Below, in pieces: positions 42,167 to 52,918 of a DNA stretch of 64,000 bases (its first letter is position 1; each line of letters starts with the position of its first letter). Position numbers and translations under genes: made by a program. The DNA is from Roseovarius aestuarii (GTDB lineage: Bacteria; Pseudomonadota; Alphaproteobacteria; Rhodobacterales; Rhodobacteraceae): NCBI RefSeq assembly GCF_019966515.1, contig NZ_JAIMIB010000014.1, forward strand, positions 62,001 to 126,000, read 5' to 3'. Under the pieces are notes generated by a model. The model saw only the letters and a list, made by a program, of their open reading frames with translations, did no database searches and was not told the origin of the DNA.

Positions 42167-45019
42167 TCACATCACGTCAGCCTGTTCCGGCACCAGAATC
42201 TCTCGTTTGCCGACATGATTGGCCGCGCTCACGATGCCCTCATCCTCCATCTGCTCGACCAGACGGGCGGCCTTGTTATACCCGATCGCCAGTTTGCGCT
42301 GGATATAAGAGGTGCTGCACTTGCGGTCCTTGATGGCAATCGCAACCGCCTGATCGTAAAGCGCGTCCTCACCATCCGTATTGCCACCTGTATTCAGCCC
42401 CAGCACCGCATCGATACTATCGGCCTTTTCCTCACTGGGGCCGCTCAGCACGCTGTTGACATATTCCGGCGGACCATAGGCTTTGAGGTTGTTGACCACC
42501 TCTTCGACCTCTTCATCGCTGACAAACGGCCCGTGGCAGCGGGTAATCTTGCCACCGCCCGCCATGTAAAGCATGTCACCCATACCCAAGAGCTGCTCGG
42601 CGCCCATCTCACCCAGAATCGTCCGGCTGTCGATTTTCGACGTCACCTGGAAGGAAATCCGCGTCGGGAAGTTTGCCTTGATCGTGCCAGTGATCACATC
42701 GACCGACGGGCGCTGCGTTGCCATGATGAGGTGAATGCCGCTGGCCCGTGCCATCTGCGCCAGCCGTTGGATACAGGCCTCAATCTCCTTACCCGCGACC
42801 ATCATCAGATCGGCCATCTCATCGACGATCACGACGATATAGGGCATCTTTTCGGGCGCGAATTCCTCAGTCTCGAAGACCGGTTCGCCGGTCTCGTCGT
42901 CAAAACCGGTCTGCACCGTGCGGCTGAACATCTCGTTCTTCGACAACGCTTCATGCACACGGCCATTATAGCCGTCGATGTTGCGCACGCCCATTTTCGA
43001 CATCTTGCGATAGCGGTCTTCCATCTCCGCCACGACCCATTTCAGCGCCACTACCGCCTTTTTCGGATCGGTCACGACCGGGCTCAACAGATGCGGAATG
43101 CCGTCATAGACGCTCAGTTCCAGCATCTTCGGGTCGATCATGATCATCCGGCATTCATCCGGCGTCAGCTTGTAAAGCAGGCTCAGGATCATGGTGTTGA
43201 TCGCCACGGATTTACCCGAACCGGTTGTCCCCGCGATCAGCAGGTGGGGCATCTTGGCGAGGTTCGCGACAATCGGATCGCCACCAATGTCCTTGCCCAA
43301 AGCTAAGGGGAGTTTCTGGTTGCCATCGCCATAATCCCGGCTCGACAGGATTTCGCGGAAACCCACCATCTCGCGGTTTTCATTAGGCAGTTCGATGCCG
43401 ATCACGCTACGCCCAGGCACGGTCGAGACCCGCGCCGACAGAGCGGACATCGAGCGCGCGATATCATCCGCCAGACCGATTACCCGGCTGGCCTTGAGCC
43501 CCGGTGCGGGCTCCAGCTCGTACATGGTGACCACAGGGCCGGGGCGGACGCTGACGATCTCACCTTTGACGCCATAGTCATCCAGCACCACCTCAAGCAT
43601 CCGGGCGTTTTCTTCCAGAGCCTCATCGCTCAGATGATGACGTTTAATGTTGACCGGATTCGACAACAGGCTCAGTGGCGGTAATTCATACTGCACCCGC
43701 TGCTTTTCTTCGAATTGCAGCGCCGGTTGCGCTTCGGCGATGGCCCGCGTCGAGGGTTGAACCGCCTTGCGTGGCGGATGCTGCACCACCTTGCGCGGCT
43801 CAGCGACTGGAATGCGCGGGGCCTGTTCTTCCATCTCGGGCTGGATCATTTCCTCTGCGGGTGCCTCGGGTAGCGTCAGCCGGGGATCCGCCGACTGACC
43901 AGCTGTCAGGGGCGGCTCGCTCCGCACGCCAGGCTGTTGCGGGTTCAGGATCAGCGGATCCGGTCCGCGACCCCGTCCCTTGGTCAGCGGCGCGACCGCC
44001 GCCACCTGAACATCAGGGCTTTGCCGCACGCGTGCACGGATCACATCCGCAATCTTGGCGCTGATACGCTCGTCACCGGGGGTGTCCGCATCGCCCTCAT
44101 AGGCTGCGGCCTCCACCAGTTCCGGCTCGGGCATCTTTTCGGGGCGGCGGATCAGCGACGGCATACGTGCCAGCAACCCACCAGGTTTTTCAATGGGCTC
44201 TACCACATCGTCTTCATCGATCACGGGCGCTGTGCGCATCACCATCGGCTCTTGCGCACGACGTGCGTGACCCAATACCTCAGTCTCAGCCGCAGCGCTG
44301 GCACGGCGTTCGCGGCGATCAGCCAGCCGTTCCTGCATCACCCGCACAGTTGTAACTGCGCCGGTCGCACCCCGACCTAGCAACATCATGATGCTGGCAT
44401 AAGTCATGATGATCCCGAAAAGCAGGAAGCGGCCAATACGCAGGGTTTCGGCGTGGGTGAATCCGAGCACGAACCCGCCCAGCACAAGCATTCCCACACC
44501 CAGCGCAACCGACATCAGCTTCAGAGACAGGCTGGCGCTGAACGGCAGGATACCCAAGGCAGCCCCCAGCACCGTATCGCCAAAAAGCCCGCCCAGCCCG
44601 AAATTATGCGTCGCTTCCCATTCCGGCCCCGGCATCAGGGACGACGCGTAAAGCGCCAGCACTGCGACCCAGATCGGTGCAAAGATCAACCGCCCGATGG
44701 CACGTTCCTGCCCCAGATGCAGCGTGAACCGCAGACCCCAGGCGCCCAGCACGATGGCCAGCCCCCAGGCACCCCAGCCCACGATCATGAAAAGCGGCGC
44801 CGCTATCGTCGCCCCGATCGGCCCCAGCCAGTTTTCAATCGGCGCATCCGTGGCCGACATCCAGCTTGGATCATCCGGGCTGTAGGATACGATCAAGGCC
44901 GCCGCCATCGCGCTCAGGCACAAAAGCGCCAGTCCCAGCAATTCCTTGCCGCGTTTCTCAATTGCCTCGGCCATGTTGCTGTCGAACAGCGGATCACGTC
45001 CCCGTGCCTGATATGCCAT
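42167..45019 (-). CDS. ftsK: DNA translocase FtsK
   Basis: The 950-residue protein has four or five transmembrane helices in its first 200 residues, a proline- and charge-rich linker to about residue 430 and a RecA-like motor with Walker A GTTGSGKS near residue 596 and a Walker [13 protein letters not shown]. The last 70 residues form the winged-helix gamma domain that reads KOPS sequences ([20 protein letters not shown]). It pumps chromosome ends through the closing septum and activates XerCD. The start at 45019 is preceded by AGAGGGAAG; an upstream GTG at 45037 would add six residues. Confidence 0.95.
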   Translation of the reverse strand: MAYQARGRDPLFDSNMAEAIEKRGKELLGLALLCLSAMAAALIVSYSPDDPSWMSATDAPIENWLGPIGATIAAPLFMIVGWGAWGLAIVLGAWGLRFTLHLGQERAIGRLIFAPIWVAVLALYASSLMPGPEWEATHNFGLGGLFGDTVLGAALGILPFSASLSLKLMSVALGVGMLVLGGFVLGFTHAETLRIGRFLLFGIIMTYASIMMLLGRGATGAVTTVRVMQERLADRRERRASAAAETEVLGHARRAQEPMVMRTAPVIDEDDVVEPIEKPGGLLARMPSLIRRPEKMPEPELVEAAAYEGDADTPGDERISAKIADVIRARVRQSPDVQVAAVAPLTKGRGRGPDPLILNPQQPGVRSEPPLTAGQSADPRLTLPEAPAEEMIQPEMEEQAPRIPVAEPRKVVQHPPRKAVQPSTRAIAEAQPALQFEEKQRVQYELPPLSLLSNPVNIKRHHLSDEALEENARMLEVVLDDYGVKGEIVSVRPGPVVTMYELEPAPGLKASRVIGLADDIARSMSALSARVSTVPGRSVIGIELPNENREMVGFREILSSRDYGDGNQKLPLALGKDIGGDPIVANLAKMPHLLIAGTTGSGKSVAINTMILSLLYKLTPDECRMIMIDPKMLELSVYDGIPHLLSPVVTDPKKAVVALKWVVAEMEDRYRKMSKMGVRNIDGYNGRVHEALSKNEMFSRTVQTGFDDETGEPVFETEEFAPEKMPYIVVIVDEMADLMMVAGKEIEACIQRLAQMARASGIHLIMATQRPSVDVITGTIKANFPTRISFQVTSKIDSRTILGEMGAEQLLGMGDMLYMAGGGKITRCHGPFVSDEEVEEVVNNLKAYGPPEYVNSVLSGPSEEKADSIDAVLGLNTGGNTDGEDALYDQAVAIAIKDRKCSTSYIQRKLAIGYNKAARLVEQMEDEGIVSAANHVGKREILVPEQADVM

Positions 45020-45037
45020 GTCTTCCCTCTTTCGCAC

Positions 45038-46213
45038 TCAACTATAAAGACAGTCGCGAAGCCTAATGAGCCCCTGCGCCATCTCTTCTATTGGGGCCAC
45101 CATCGCAGCCCGGATATATCCCTTGCCGGGGTTTATCCCCCCGACCTCGCGGCTCAGATAGGCGCCGGGCAAGACCCGCACACCGGTTTCCAGCCACAGC
45201 TTCATCGTCGCCTTTTCGCCATCTTCCACCGGCAGCCACAGGAAAAAACCCGCCTCGGGGCTGATATACCCCGGCACGCCCCCCATGATGTCATCGGCCC
45301 TGATGTATTTTTCGGCGTAAAGCGCTCGGTTCTCGATCACATGCTCTTCATCGTCCCAAACCTTCTCCGCCGCATGCTGCAACGGCATCGGCAGGGGGCT
45401 GCCCGCATAGTTGCGCAATTGGCGCACGTGCTTGATGCTTTCCGGCCCGCCCGCGATGAACCCGCTTCGAAGCCCCGGGAGGTTCGACCGCTTGGATAGC
45501 GAATGAAATACCACCACCCGCTCCGGATCAGCACCCAGATCGCGGGCCACTTCCAGCGCCCCTACGGGCGGTTCATGCCGGTAGATCTCGGAATAGCATT
45601 CATCCGCGAAAACCTTGAAATCATACTGCTCGGCGAGCCTGATCAACGCCTCCCAATAGGCGCGGCTTGCCACCGCGCCCTGCGGATTGCTGGGTGAGCA
45701 CAGATAGGCCACTGTCACCTGGTTCAGAACATCCGGCGACAGTGCCTCGAACTCCGGCAGATAACCGGTCTCACGCGTGGCGGGCAGAAAAACCGGCTCG
45801 GCCCCGACGCTCAGCGCCGCCACCATGTAGACCTGATAGAACGGGTTCGGCAGCAAAACCTTTGGCCGGGCACCGCCTTTGATTTCGGGGCACAGCGCCA
45901 TCATCGCGTTGTACAGCCCCTCGCGCGTGCCGTTCAGCGCCATCAGATTCGCATCCGCATCAAGCGTCACGCCATAGCGTCGTGATACCCAGTCACAGAT
46001 CGCCCGGCGCAGCCCCGGCGCCCCTTCATTGACCGGGTAGTTCCCAAAGCCATCCGCGTTTTGTGCAATGATATCAACAATCCAAGGCGGAAAATCATGC
46101 CCAGGCTCGCCGATGGTCATATGCATCACCTCGCCGCCGGGCGCGTGAGCGTCCAACAAGCTCCGCAAACGCGGAAACGCATAGGCCGGTAGGTTCGAAA
46201 ACCGCTCGGGAAA
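45038..46213 (-). CDS. Class I aminotransferase (DapC/AspC-like)
   Basis: The 391-residue PLP enzyme of fold type I has the substrate/PLP motifs ALNGTREGLYNAMM, LCSPSNPQG, VFADECYSEIY and the Schiff-base lysine in FHSLSKRSNLPGLRSGF. It resembles the aminotransferases annotated as DapC (N-succinyl-L,L-diaminopimelate aminotransferase) in alphaproteobacteria, which would place it in lysine and peptidoglycan precursor synthesis. It lies 18 bp upstream of ftsK. The ATG at 46213 was chosen; the frame continues to a TTG at 46231. The exact substrate is not certain. Confidence 0.85.
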   Translation of the reverse strand, partial: FPERFSNLPAYAFPRLRSLLDAHAPGGEVMHMTIGEPGHDFPPWIVDIIAQNADGFGNYPVNEGAPGLRRAICDWVSRRYGVTLDADANLMALNGTREGLYNAMMALCPEIKGGARPKVLLPNPFYQVYMVAALSVGAEPVFLPATRETGYLPEFEALSPDVLNQVTVAYLCSPSNPQGAVASRAYWEALIRLAEQYDFKVFADECYSEIYRHEPPVGALEVARDLGADPERVVVFHSLSKRSNLPGLRSGFIAGGPESIKHVRQLRNYAGSPLPMPLQHAAEKVWDDEEHVIENRALYAEKYIRADDIMGGVPGYISPEAGFFLWLPVEDGEKATMKLWLETGVRVLPGAYLSREVGGINPGKGYIRAAMVAPIEEMAQGLIRLRDCLYS

Positions 46214-46434
46214 CATCACATACTGCCTCAAGGTTCGGGATCGTTATCGCCCCGTTTGACCTGAATCTACCTCATGCCCACCGCAGAGGTCCAGAAAAAC
46301 CAAGGCCTTAAAGGTTAATTGTGGCATTTTTGGCAGCCCGCGCGCCGGCTCGACGCACACCCCTTGTTTTCAAGGCTGCGGGGCGCGTTCCCGGCTTCAT
46401 CTTGCCCTAAATACTCTCGCCGGAAGCAACCGTT

Positions 46435-47763
46435 TCAGCGCAACGCCGCCTCTGTAGCGCTTGCCACCCGTAAAAGCCGCTCTTCCGCAAAAGGCTTGCC
46501 ACACAGCATGAGGCCACAGCTTGGCTCACCCGTGGGCAGGCTAACCGCGCAAAGCCCCATCAGGTTGCCCACCCGTGTATTACGCAACGCAAGCAGGTTT
46601 TCGGTCAGGTAATAGGCTTCATCGGTCATCAGCCTTTCTACATTCGGAGGCAACGTTGGCGCGGTTGGCATGATCACCGCGTCATACCCCGCTACCCGGG
46701 CGTGCCAATCCCTCCGCAACACCTCAAGCCGTTGCCACGCAGCCACATAGTCCGCTGCTTCGAACTCCTGCCCCGAACGGAAACGCTCAAGGATCGGTGC
46801 AAACATCTTGCCGGGATCGGATTCAATCAGATCGCCCCATGTGCCATAGGCCTCGGCAGTGAATAAAAGCCCTGACAGCGGCATCGCCTCGGCCACTTCC
46901 GGCGAATCAAGCGGCTCCACGACCGCCCCTGCCGCCTGCAACCGCCCAACTGCATCGCGATAGCCCGCGAGTGGTGCCTCGCGCACATCTTCCATGACAA
47001 CCGTCTGCAGCGCCGCCAAACGCACGCCCTTGAGCGAGGCGCCGCGCAAATCGGCGGCGGACCCGCCTTCCAGCGCCGCCAGCATCAGGGCGCAATCTTC
47101 GACGCTGCGCGAAAGCGGCCCAACCGTGTCGAACTTCGCGCAAAGCGGCACGACACCATCCAGTGACAATCGGTCCGAGGTCGTCTTCAGCCCCACCAGA
47201 TCGTTCCATGCCGACGGAATGCGCACCGACCCGCCAGTGTCCGACCCGATCCCGCAGGCCGCAAGCCCGAACGCCACTGAAGACGCTGCTCCCGAGGAGG
47301 AACCACCCGGTACGGCGCCTGGGTCATTTACATTGGGCGGGGTCGCCGTCACCGGATTCAACCCCAGTCCGGAAAACGCAAACTCGCTCATATGGGTCTT
47401 GCCCAGACAGACAAGACCCGCCGCGCCCGCCGCCCGCAACACCCGCGCATCGCGCGCAGGCGTCCGGCCTGCCAGCAATGCCGTGCCCGAGCAGGTTTCG
47501 GTGCCCGCTGTGTCGAACAGGTCTTTCCAGCTGATCGGCACCCCATCAAGCAGCCCCAGCCGTTGGCCCACCTTCGCGCGCGCTGAAGCCGCCGCCGATT
47601 CGGCGCGGGCGCGTTCATGCGTCACCACCGAATAAATCTGGTCGCGCGCCTCATGTGCGTCAATCGCTTCCAGATAGGTTTCAGTCAGCGCGACCGGGTC
47701 GATCTCGCCTGCGCTGATACCCCGGCCCAGATCGCCCGCACTTTCCCAAAGCCAGTCCTGCAT
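46435..47763 (-). CDS. Amidase signature family enzyme
   Basis: The 442-residue protein has the Ser-cisSer-Lys triad of amidase signature enzymes: K80 in GVPISWKDLFDTAG, the serine loop PGGSSSGAASSVA at 152-164 and the nucleophile S179 in GSDTGGSVRIPSA. It hydrolyses an amide in the cytoplasm. It is not GatA by context, as no gatB or gatC is near, and it is shorter than GatA. The start at 47763 is preceded by GAGGGG; the frame above it to 47952 overlaps the divergent hydroxylase promoter and is not family-like. Confidence 0.88.
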   Translation of the reverse strand: MQDWLWESAGDLGRGISAGEIDPVALTETYLEAIDAHEARDQIYSVVTHERARAESAAASARAKVGQRLGLLDGVPISWKDLFDTAGTETCSGTALLAGRTPARDARVLRAAGAAGLVCLGKTHMSEFAFSGLGLNPVTATPPNVNDPGAVPGGSSSGAASSVAFGLAACGIGSDTGGSVRIPSAWNDLVGLKTTSDRLSLDGVVPLCAKFDTVGPLSRSVEDCALMLAALEGGSAADLRGASLKGVRLAALQTVVMEDVREAPLAGYRDAVGRLQAAGAVVEPLDSPEVAEAMPLSGLLFTAEAYGTWGDLIESDPGKMFAPILERFRSGQEFEAADYVAAWQRLEVLRRDWHARVAGYDAVIMPTAPTLPPNVERLMTDEAYYLTENLLALRNTRVGNLMGLCAVSLPTGEPSCGLMLCGKPFAEERLLRVASATEAALR

Positions 47764-47854
47764 CGCCACCCCTCTGAAATATCCTGATCGGATTTCAACG
47801 GTAGCGGCCTTGCGGCGCATGGACAATCCCACGCAAGCCGCCATATGTAATCGC

Positions 47855-49072
47855 ATGACGCATGACAGCGATATCCTGATCGTCGGTGGTGGGCTTAACG
47901 GTCCGGCATTAGCCCTTGCCCTGGCCCAGGCCGGGCATTCCGTTACCGTCATCGATGCGCTCAGCGAGAAAGTTCGCAGGAATGCCGCCTTTGACGGGCG
48001 ATCCTATGCGCTTGCCCTCGCCTCGGTCCGGCTGCTTAGCGCCATCGGTATCTGGGAACGCGTCGCCAAAAATGCCCAACCCATGCTGGAAATCAAGGTT
48101 AGCGACGGGCGCGCTGGCGAAGGTGCCGCACCCTTTTTCATGCATTTTGACCATGCGGAGATCGAAGAGGGCCCGATGGGCCACATGCTCGAGGACCGCT
48201 TCCTGCGTCGCGCTTTTCTTGAGGCGATGGAGGAGACCCAAGGCATAACCCACTTGGCCGGCGAAACCGTCATCGCGCAAGACATTCATCCCGCCCATGT
48301 CAGTGTCACGCTTGCATCGGGCAAGACCCTCTCGGGCAGGTTTTTAATCGGCTCGGACGGCCGCGCTTCGGGTACGGCTGAACGCGCGGGAATCCAGCGC
48401 ACCGGTTGGGATTACGGCCAGACGGCACTTGTCTGCGCCATCGAGCATGAGCTACCGCATAAGGGTATTGCGCATCAGTTCTTCATGCCACCGGGTCCAC
48501 TCGCCATCCTGCCCCTTCCGGCTAGTATGAGTTCAATCGTCTGGAGCGAAAAGGAAGAAACCGCCGCCAAATTTGCCGAGCTTTCTGATGCCGGTTTCAT
48601 GGAGGTTCTGCGCCCCCGCTTTGGCGATTTCCTGGGCGAGATCAAGCTTAAGGGCAAACGCTTTACCTACCCTCTGGGTCTCACCGTAGCGAATTCCTTC
48701 ATCGCGGACCGGCTTGCGCTGATTGGCGATGCAGCGCATGGCATGCACCCGATTGCCGGACAGGGCCTCAACGCGGGCCTGCGCGACGTCGGCGCCCTGG
48801 CCCAGGTGCTTCAAGAGGCATCGCACCGTGGTGAAGACATTGGCGCGCCAGATGTTCTGGCCCGCTACCAGCAATGGCGCCGCTTCGACACGAGCACGCT
48901 GGCGCTGGCCACGGACCTTACCAACCGGCTGTTTTCAAATGATAACCCACTCCTGAGGTTGGGGCGCGATCTGGGTATGGGGGCGATCAACGCCATGCCC
49001 GGCCTGCGGCGAAAATTCATCAGAGAGGCTGCGGGGCTTACCGGTGATCTGCCGGCATTGATGCGTGGCTAA
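47855..49072 (+). CDS. UbiH/UbiF/COQ6-type FAD monooxygenase
   Basis: The 405-residue protein has the FAD motif ILIVGGGLNGPALALALAQ at the N terminus, the middle LIGSDGRASGTAE and the second FAD motif RLALIGDAAHGMHPIAGQGLN, which are the signatures of ubiquinone ring hydroxylases. It most probably hydroxylates a ubiquinone precursor at the inner membrane. Which ring position it serves cannot be told, since alphaproteobacterial UbiH, UbiL and UbiM vary. The ATG at 47855 directly precedes the family start. Confidence 0.88.
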   Translation: MTHDSDILIVGGGLNGPALALALAQAGHSVTVIDALSEKVRRNAAFDGRSYALALASVRLLSAIGIWERVAKNAQPMLEIKVSDGRAGEGAAPFFMHFDHAEIEEGPMGHMLEDRFLRRAFLEAMEETQGITHLAGETVIAQDIHPAHVSVTLASGKTLSGRFLIGSDGRASGTAERAGIQRTGWDYGQTALVCAIEHELPHKGIAHQFFMPPGPLAILPLPASMSSIVWSEKEETAAKFAELSDAGFMEVLRPRFGDFLGEIKLKGKRFTYPLGLTVANSFIADRLALIGDAAHGMHPIAGQGLNAGLRDVGALAQVLQEASHRGEDIGAPDVLARYQQWRRFDTSTLALATDLTNRLFSNDNPLLRLGRDLGMGAINAMPGLRRKFIREAAGLTGDLPALMRG

Positions 49073-49108
49073 TGCCCGGTTTGTTTTAGCAGGTACGTGT
49101 TCAGCGAT

Positions 49109-49543
49109 TCAGCCTGCGAAATTCTCCAAGACATCCGTTTGATCTGTCTCTTGCGCGATAAGTTTCAGAACCGGACGCACCGGGGGCTCTGCCACCGGGT
49201 CGCCAGGGCGGACAGCACGCGTCGCTTTGGGTTCATTGGCTTCGATCAGATGCCGATGCGTGGCCAGGTTGACCACGTCCGATGCCGCACGTTCGCATAG
49301 CGTTACCGCAGGCACCTCGCGCTCTTCCCAATAGGCCGGGTCTTTCAGAATGTGCGCAGGCAGTCGATCACGCAGCAGCCCCCGTCGCTTCTGCGTTTTG
49401 ATCACCACCTCATGGCAGTGTCCCTCAGGGCTGTCGGGGTCAGCCAGTGCCATCTCCCGCAACATCTGTTCGCGCCGCTTTAGCGCGTTAATCTCAGACC
49501 GAATTCCGGCCAACTCGTCAGCGATGTTGCGGGTATGGAACAT
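49109..49543 (-). CDS. Conserved hypothetical protein, coiled-coil N terminus
   Basis: The 144-residue protein begins MFHTRNIADELAGIRSEINA followed by charged heptads to about residue 33, suggesting a short coiled coil. A middle part HCHEVVIKTQKRRGLLRDRL and a C-terminal tail rich in proline and threonine follow. No membrane segment, signal peptide or known motif is visible. It is convergent with the UbiH-type gene, 36 bp apart, and upstream of the rsmD group it is transcribed in the same direction. I do not recognise a family. Confidence 0.6.
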   Translation of the reverse strand: MFHTRNIADELAGIRSEINALKRREQMLREMALADPDSPEGHCHEVVIKTQKRRGLLRDRLPAHILKDPAYWEEREVPAVTLCERAASDVVNLATHRHLIEANEPKATRAVRPGDPVAEPPVRPVLKLIAQETDQTDVLENFAG

Positions 49544-49610
49544 TTAAACTCTCCGTCCTAGCGACATATAGAACAAAAGCGGAACTTAATTAAAATCGAG
49601 TGAATTTTGT

Positions 49611-50171
49611 TCAGCTTTCGTCCTCAAGGAACGAAATTATCGTGTCACCGTATTTGCGAGCTTCCAGCAGACGCAAGTCGGCGGGCACGTCAATCGTCGA
49701 GCTCTCTTCCCAGACCACCAACGCGCCCGGTGCGATCCAGCCCCCCGTCAGCGCCTTCGCGAGCGCCACCTCGCCCAATCCCTTGCCGTAAGGCGGGTCA
49801 AGGAAAATCAGGTCATAGGCAGCCTCCGGGTTCTCACCCAGCCGCCTTGCATCGCGTCGTAGTACCTGCACTTTCGGGCCTGCGTTCAACAGCGCGATAT
49901 TCTCTGCCAGTATACTCTGTGCCTTGCGCCCATCTTCGACAAAACACACGCAATCTGCGCCGCGCGACAGGGCCTCAAGCCCCAACGCCCCGGTACCCGC
50001 AAAAATATCGAGACAGCGCGCACCTGTCACCGGGTCGCCATAGCCGCCCGCCAGTACGTTAAACAGGCTCTCGCGCACCCGGTCCGAGGTCGGTCGCAAA
50101 TGCGCCGCCATATCCCCTTTGCCGACCGACGCCAATGTGCGGCCGCGATGCGTGCCGCCGATAATCCTCAC
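49611..50171 (-). CDS. rsmD: 16S rRNA (guanine966-N2)-methyltransferase RsmD
   Basis: The 186-residue protein starts MRIIGGTHRGRTLASV and contains the SAM-binding CLDIFAGTGALGLEALSRGA and the N-methyltransferase motif LIFLDPPYGKG. It methylates G966 in 16S rRNA during small-subunit assembly. Its start overlaps the stop of the ferredoxin reductase gene by four bases (ATGA), so they are co-translated. Confidence 0.95.
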   Translation of the reverse strand: MRIIGGTHRGRTLASVGKGDMAAHLRPTSDRVRESLFNVLAGGYGDPVTGARCLDIFAGTGALGLEALSRGADCVCFVEDGRKAQSILAENIALLNAGPKVQVLRRDARRLGENPEAAYDLIFLDPPYGKGLGEVALAKALTGGWIAPGALVVWEESSTIDVPADLRLLEARKYGDTIISFLEDES

Positions 50172-51379
50172 GCGCGCATCAACTGCTTCAGATCGGCCCC
50201 CGGGTCGGCAACGACAGCCGGGTCGGCGGTTTTGCCGCTGTCGATCAGGCGTTTGCCGACCATGTAGGCGCGCGGTTCGTTCATCGCATCGACCGCCAGC
50301 AGCTGATCGCCTTTGTAATACCAGAACGAGGCATGGCCCTCGGCTTCACCAGGGCGTGTCACGATCCGGTCGTAGCCGGTATTCAGCCCGGCGATCTGCA
50401 ATTTCACGTCATACTGATCCGACCAGAACCACGGCTGCGGCACATAGGTCTTGCCAGCACCCATGATGTTTTCGGCCACGCATTCGGCCATATCGATCGC
50501 ATTGGGCACGCTCTCGAGCCGGATACGGCCCTCGCCATGCGGGAACGATGCGCAATCCCCCGCCGCCCAGATTGCCGGGTCGCTGGTCTGACCCAATTCA
50601 TCGACCTTTATGCCGTTCTCGATCTCCAGCCCGGCAGCTTCGGCCAGCGTCGTGGCGGGCACGATACCCACGCCAACGATGACGAAATCCACTGCCAGCT
50701 CGCTGCCATCGCTCAGACACGCACCGCTGACGTGACCATCACCCAGCAATGTCTCAAGCCCTACACCTTCGCGGATATCGACGCCATGGCCCCGATGTAG
50801 ATTGCGGAAGAAATCCGAGGTCTCCGGTGCCGCGACACGCTGCAGGATGCGATCCGCCATCTCGACCAACACGACCTCAAGCCCTTTGCTGGCCGCCACA
50901 GCCGCGGCCTCAAGGCCGATATAGCCGCCGCCCACGATCAATACGCGTTTGCCGGGGCCGAACCCCAGCGCCATCGTGTTTACATCTCTGAGGTCACGCA
51001 CAACGAAAACACCCTCAAGCTCGCCGCCAATTGCTGCGGGCAAGCGGCGCGGAGTCGATCCGGTGGTCAGCACCAGATGATCATAGGCCAGACGCTCACC
51101 CTCCACGACGATCTCTTGAACGGCCCGATCAATCTCGGTAACGGCGCCGTTCAGACGCAGGTCAATACCGTTCTCTTCATAAAAACTTTCCGGCCGCAGG
51201 TAGAGCCGCTCCAACTCCATCTCGCCCAGCAGGTATTTCTTCGACAAAGGCGGGCGCTGGTAGGGTGGCACCGGTTCTTCACCGATCAGCGTCACCTCAC
51301 CGTCAAAGCCGCCATTGCGCAGCTTGGCCACCAGCGACGATCCGGCCTGCCCGGCCCCCACGACTACAACCCGCGTCAT
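50168..51379 (-). CDS. Ferredoxin/rubredoxin reductase-type FAD, NAD(P)H oxidoreductase
   Basis: The 403-residue protein has two dinucleotide folds: FAD motif VVVVGAGQAGSSLVAKLRN with YQRPPLSKKYL, and NAD(P) motif VLIVGGGYIGLEAAAVAASK, followed by IWAAGDCASFPH and a C-terminal reductase domain. This is the layout of putidaredoxin reductase-like enzymes that feed electrons to a ferredoxin. No ferredoxin or P450 gene is adjacent, so its partner is unknown. It is divergent from the peroxiredoxin gene at 51472. Confidence 0.88.
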   Translation of the reverse strand: MTRVVVVGAGQAGSSLVAKLRNGGFDGEVTLIGEEPVPPYQRPPLSKKYLLGEMELERLYLRPESFYEENGIDLRLNGAVTEIDRAVQEIVVEGERLAYDHLVLTTGSTPRRLPAAIGGELEGVFVVRDLRDVNTMALGFGPGKRVLIVGGGYIGLEAAAVAASKGLEVVLVEMADRILQRVAAPETSDFFRNLHRGHGVDIREGVGLETLLGDGHVSGACLSDGSELAVDFVIVGVGIVPATTLAEAAGLEIENGIKVDELGQTSDPAIWAAGDCASFPHGEGRIRLESVPNAIDMAECVAENIMGAGKTYVPQPWFWSDQYDVKLQIAGLNTGYDRIVTRPGEAEGHASFWYYKGDQLLAVDAMNEPRAYMVGKRLIDSGKTADPAVVADPGADLKQLMRA

Positions 51380-51471
51380 CCCGCCTTCTCCTTAATTCCT
51401 CGTGGCCTTGCCACCTGTCCCGGCCTATATCTACACTTACGCGAAACATGAATGATAGACAGGATGCGACA

Positions 51472-51960
51472 ATGAGTATTTCTTCTGGCGACAAACTTCC
51501 CGCGGCGAATTTGATGCAGATGGGCGCGGAGGGCCCGGAACAAGTGGCGCTGGAAGACAAAACCAAAGGCCGCAAGGTGGTGATTTTCGCCGTGCCGGGC
51601 GCCTACACACCCACTTGCCATTCGGCCCATGTGCCCAGTTTCATCCGCACCAAGGATGATCTGGCCGCGAAAGGTGTGGACGAAGTGATCTGCATCAGCG
51701 TCAACGATCCTTTCGTGATGAAATCCTGGGGCGAAGCCACCGGCGCAACGGACGCGGGCATTACCATGCTGGGTGACGCCGATGCCTCGTTTACCAAGGC
51801 GATCGGGATGGATTTCGATGCCCCGCCAGCCGGGTTGCTAGCGCGTTCGAAACGTTATGCCATGCTGGTCGAGGACGGCACTGTCAGCCTGCTGCATGCC
51901 GAAGAAAGCCCCGGCGTCTGCGAAGTCTCGGGCGGCGAGGCGTTGCTCGCGGCGATCTAG
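51472..51960 (+). CDS. Peroxiredoxin of the Prx5 type
   Basis: The 162-residue protein has the peroxidatic cysteine in VPGAYTPTCHSAHVPSF (about residue 50), the Prx5 hallmark, and the resolving-region cysteine in ESPGVCEVSGGEALL near the end. It reduces hydrogen peroxide and alkyl hydroperoxides, usually with glutathione/glutaredoxin in bacteria. The ATG at 51472 was taken over an earlier one at 51448 because the family sequence starts there. It stands alone between two leftward genes. Confidence 0.93.
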   Translation: MSISSGDKLPAANLMQMGAEGPEQVALEDKTKGRKVVIFAVPGAYTPTCHSAHVPSFIRTKDDLAAKGVDEVICISVNDPFVMKSWGEATGATDAGITMLGDADASFTKAIGMDFDAPPAGLLARSKRYAMLVEDGTVSLLHAEESPGVCEVSGGEALLAAI

Positions 51961-51997
51961 CCCGCCAATGACCGGCACGGGCGGGACGGCCAATGTC

Positions 51998-52918
51998 TCA
52001 GCCCGCCCGGTTTTTCGCTTGCTGATCCCGATGCGCTACCAGACGGTCGATCAGCAATCGCAGACATTCGACACGCTTATTCTGCTCGGGATAGTATAAA
52101 TAAAACGGCGGCAACTGGCGCGCATAAGGTGCCAGCACTTCCTCCAGATCGCCCGAGGCCAGATGCTCGGCCACCGTCGCGCGCAACGACCAGCCGATGC
52201 CATGTCCTTCATGGCCAGCTTGTATCACCCCCGAGATCTGGTCAAACACCATACGTGCAGGCGGGTCGATCAGCTTTTCCTGCCCGTCCTCGATAAAATA
52301 CCACTCGGCGATACGCTTTGCCGTCGGCAGTTTATAACGAATGCAATCATGTCCAAGCAGATCGCGCGGATGCGTCGGGCGTCCGCGCCGATCCAAATAG
52401 GCGGGGGCTGCCGAAAAGACGGTTTGCAGAGGCTTCGTCAGGCGCACTGCAACCATATCCGGCGACAGGATATCGCCCAGCCGGATTCCGGCGTGAAACC
52501 CTTCTCGGTTGATATCCACCAACCCCTCATGCCACGACAACTCCAGATTGAGACCGGGATAGTCGGCCAGAAACCCGTCAAGCACCGGCGCCAGCGCAGT
52601 AATATAGGCACCCCGCGACAGGCTCAGCCGCATTGTTCCGTTAAGTGACTTGCCAACTTCGCGGGTTTTCTTGACCGCATAGGACATGTCCCGATAGGCT
52701 GGGCCCGCCGCTTCAAGCAGAACACGCCCCGCCTCTGTCAATTCTATGTGCCGTGTGGTGCGGATCACAAGGCCGACACCCAACCGCTCTTCCAACGCCT
52801 TGAGCTGCAGGCTGACCGCTGGCGCCCCGACACCCAAAACCTGCGCCGCCGCCCGGAGCGATCCCTCATGAGCAATCGCCAGAAATACTTCGATTCCATG
52901 TAGTGGCGCACGTTCCAT
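51998..52918 (-). CDS. LysR-family regulator
   Basis: The 306-residue protein has the N-terminal LysR helix-turn-helix (EVFLAIAHEGSLRAAAQVLG, then SLQLKALEERLGVGL) and the periplasmic-binding-like effector domain, of the GcvA/TrpI-like subgroup by the pattern HAGIRLGDILSPDMVAVRL. It is divergent from the EamA-type transporter gene across 110 bp, and this arrangement suggests that it controls that gene. An AT-rich stretch TTAATAATACTAAATATTCAG at about 52922-52942 could be its site. Confidence 0.88.
   Translation of the reverse strand: MERAPLHGIEVFLAIAHEGSLRAAAQVLGVGAPAVSLQLKALEERLGVGLVIRTTRHIELTEAGRVLLEAAGPAYRDMSYAVKKTREVGKSLNGTMRLSLSRGAYITALAPVLDGFLADYPGLNLELSWHEGLVDINREGFHAGIRLGDILSPDMVAVRLTKPLQTVFSAAPAYLDRRGRPTHPRDLLGHDCIRYKLPTAKRIAEWYFIEDGQEKLIDPPARMVFDQISGVIQAGHEGHGIGWSLRATVAEHLASGDLEEVLAPYARQLPPFYLYYPEQNKRVECLRLLIDRLVAHRDQQAKNRAG

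Noticed and set aside
42107..43306. A 399-codon + strand frame
   Set aside because: Antisense to the motor domain of FtsK, with no ribosome binding site or family similarity.
46435..47763. Reading the amidase as GatA of the amidotransferase complex
   Set aside because: No gatB or gatC is adjacent, and the protein is shorter than GatA although it has the same catalytic triad.
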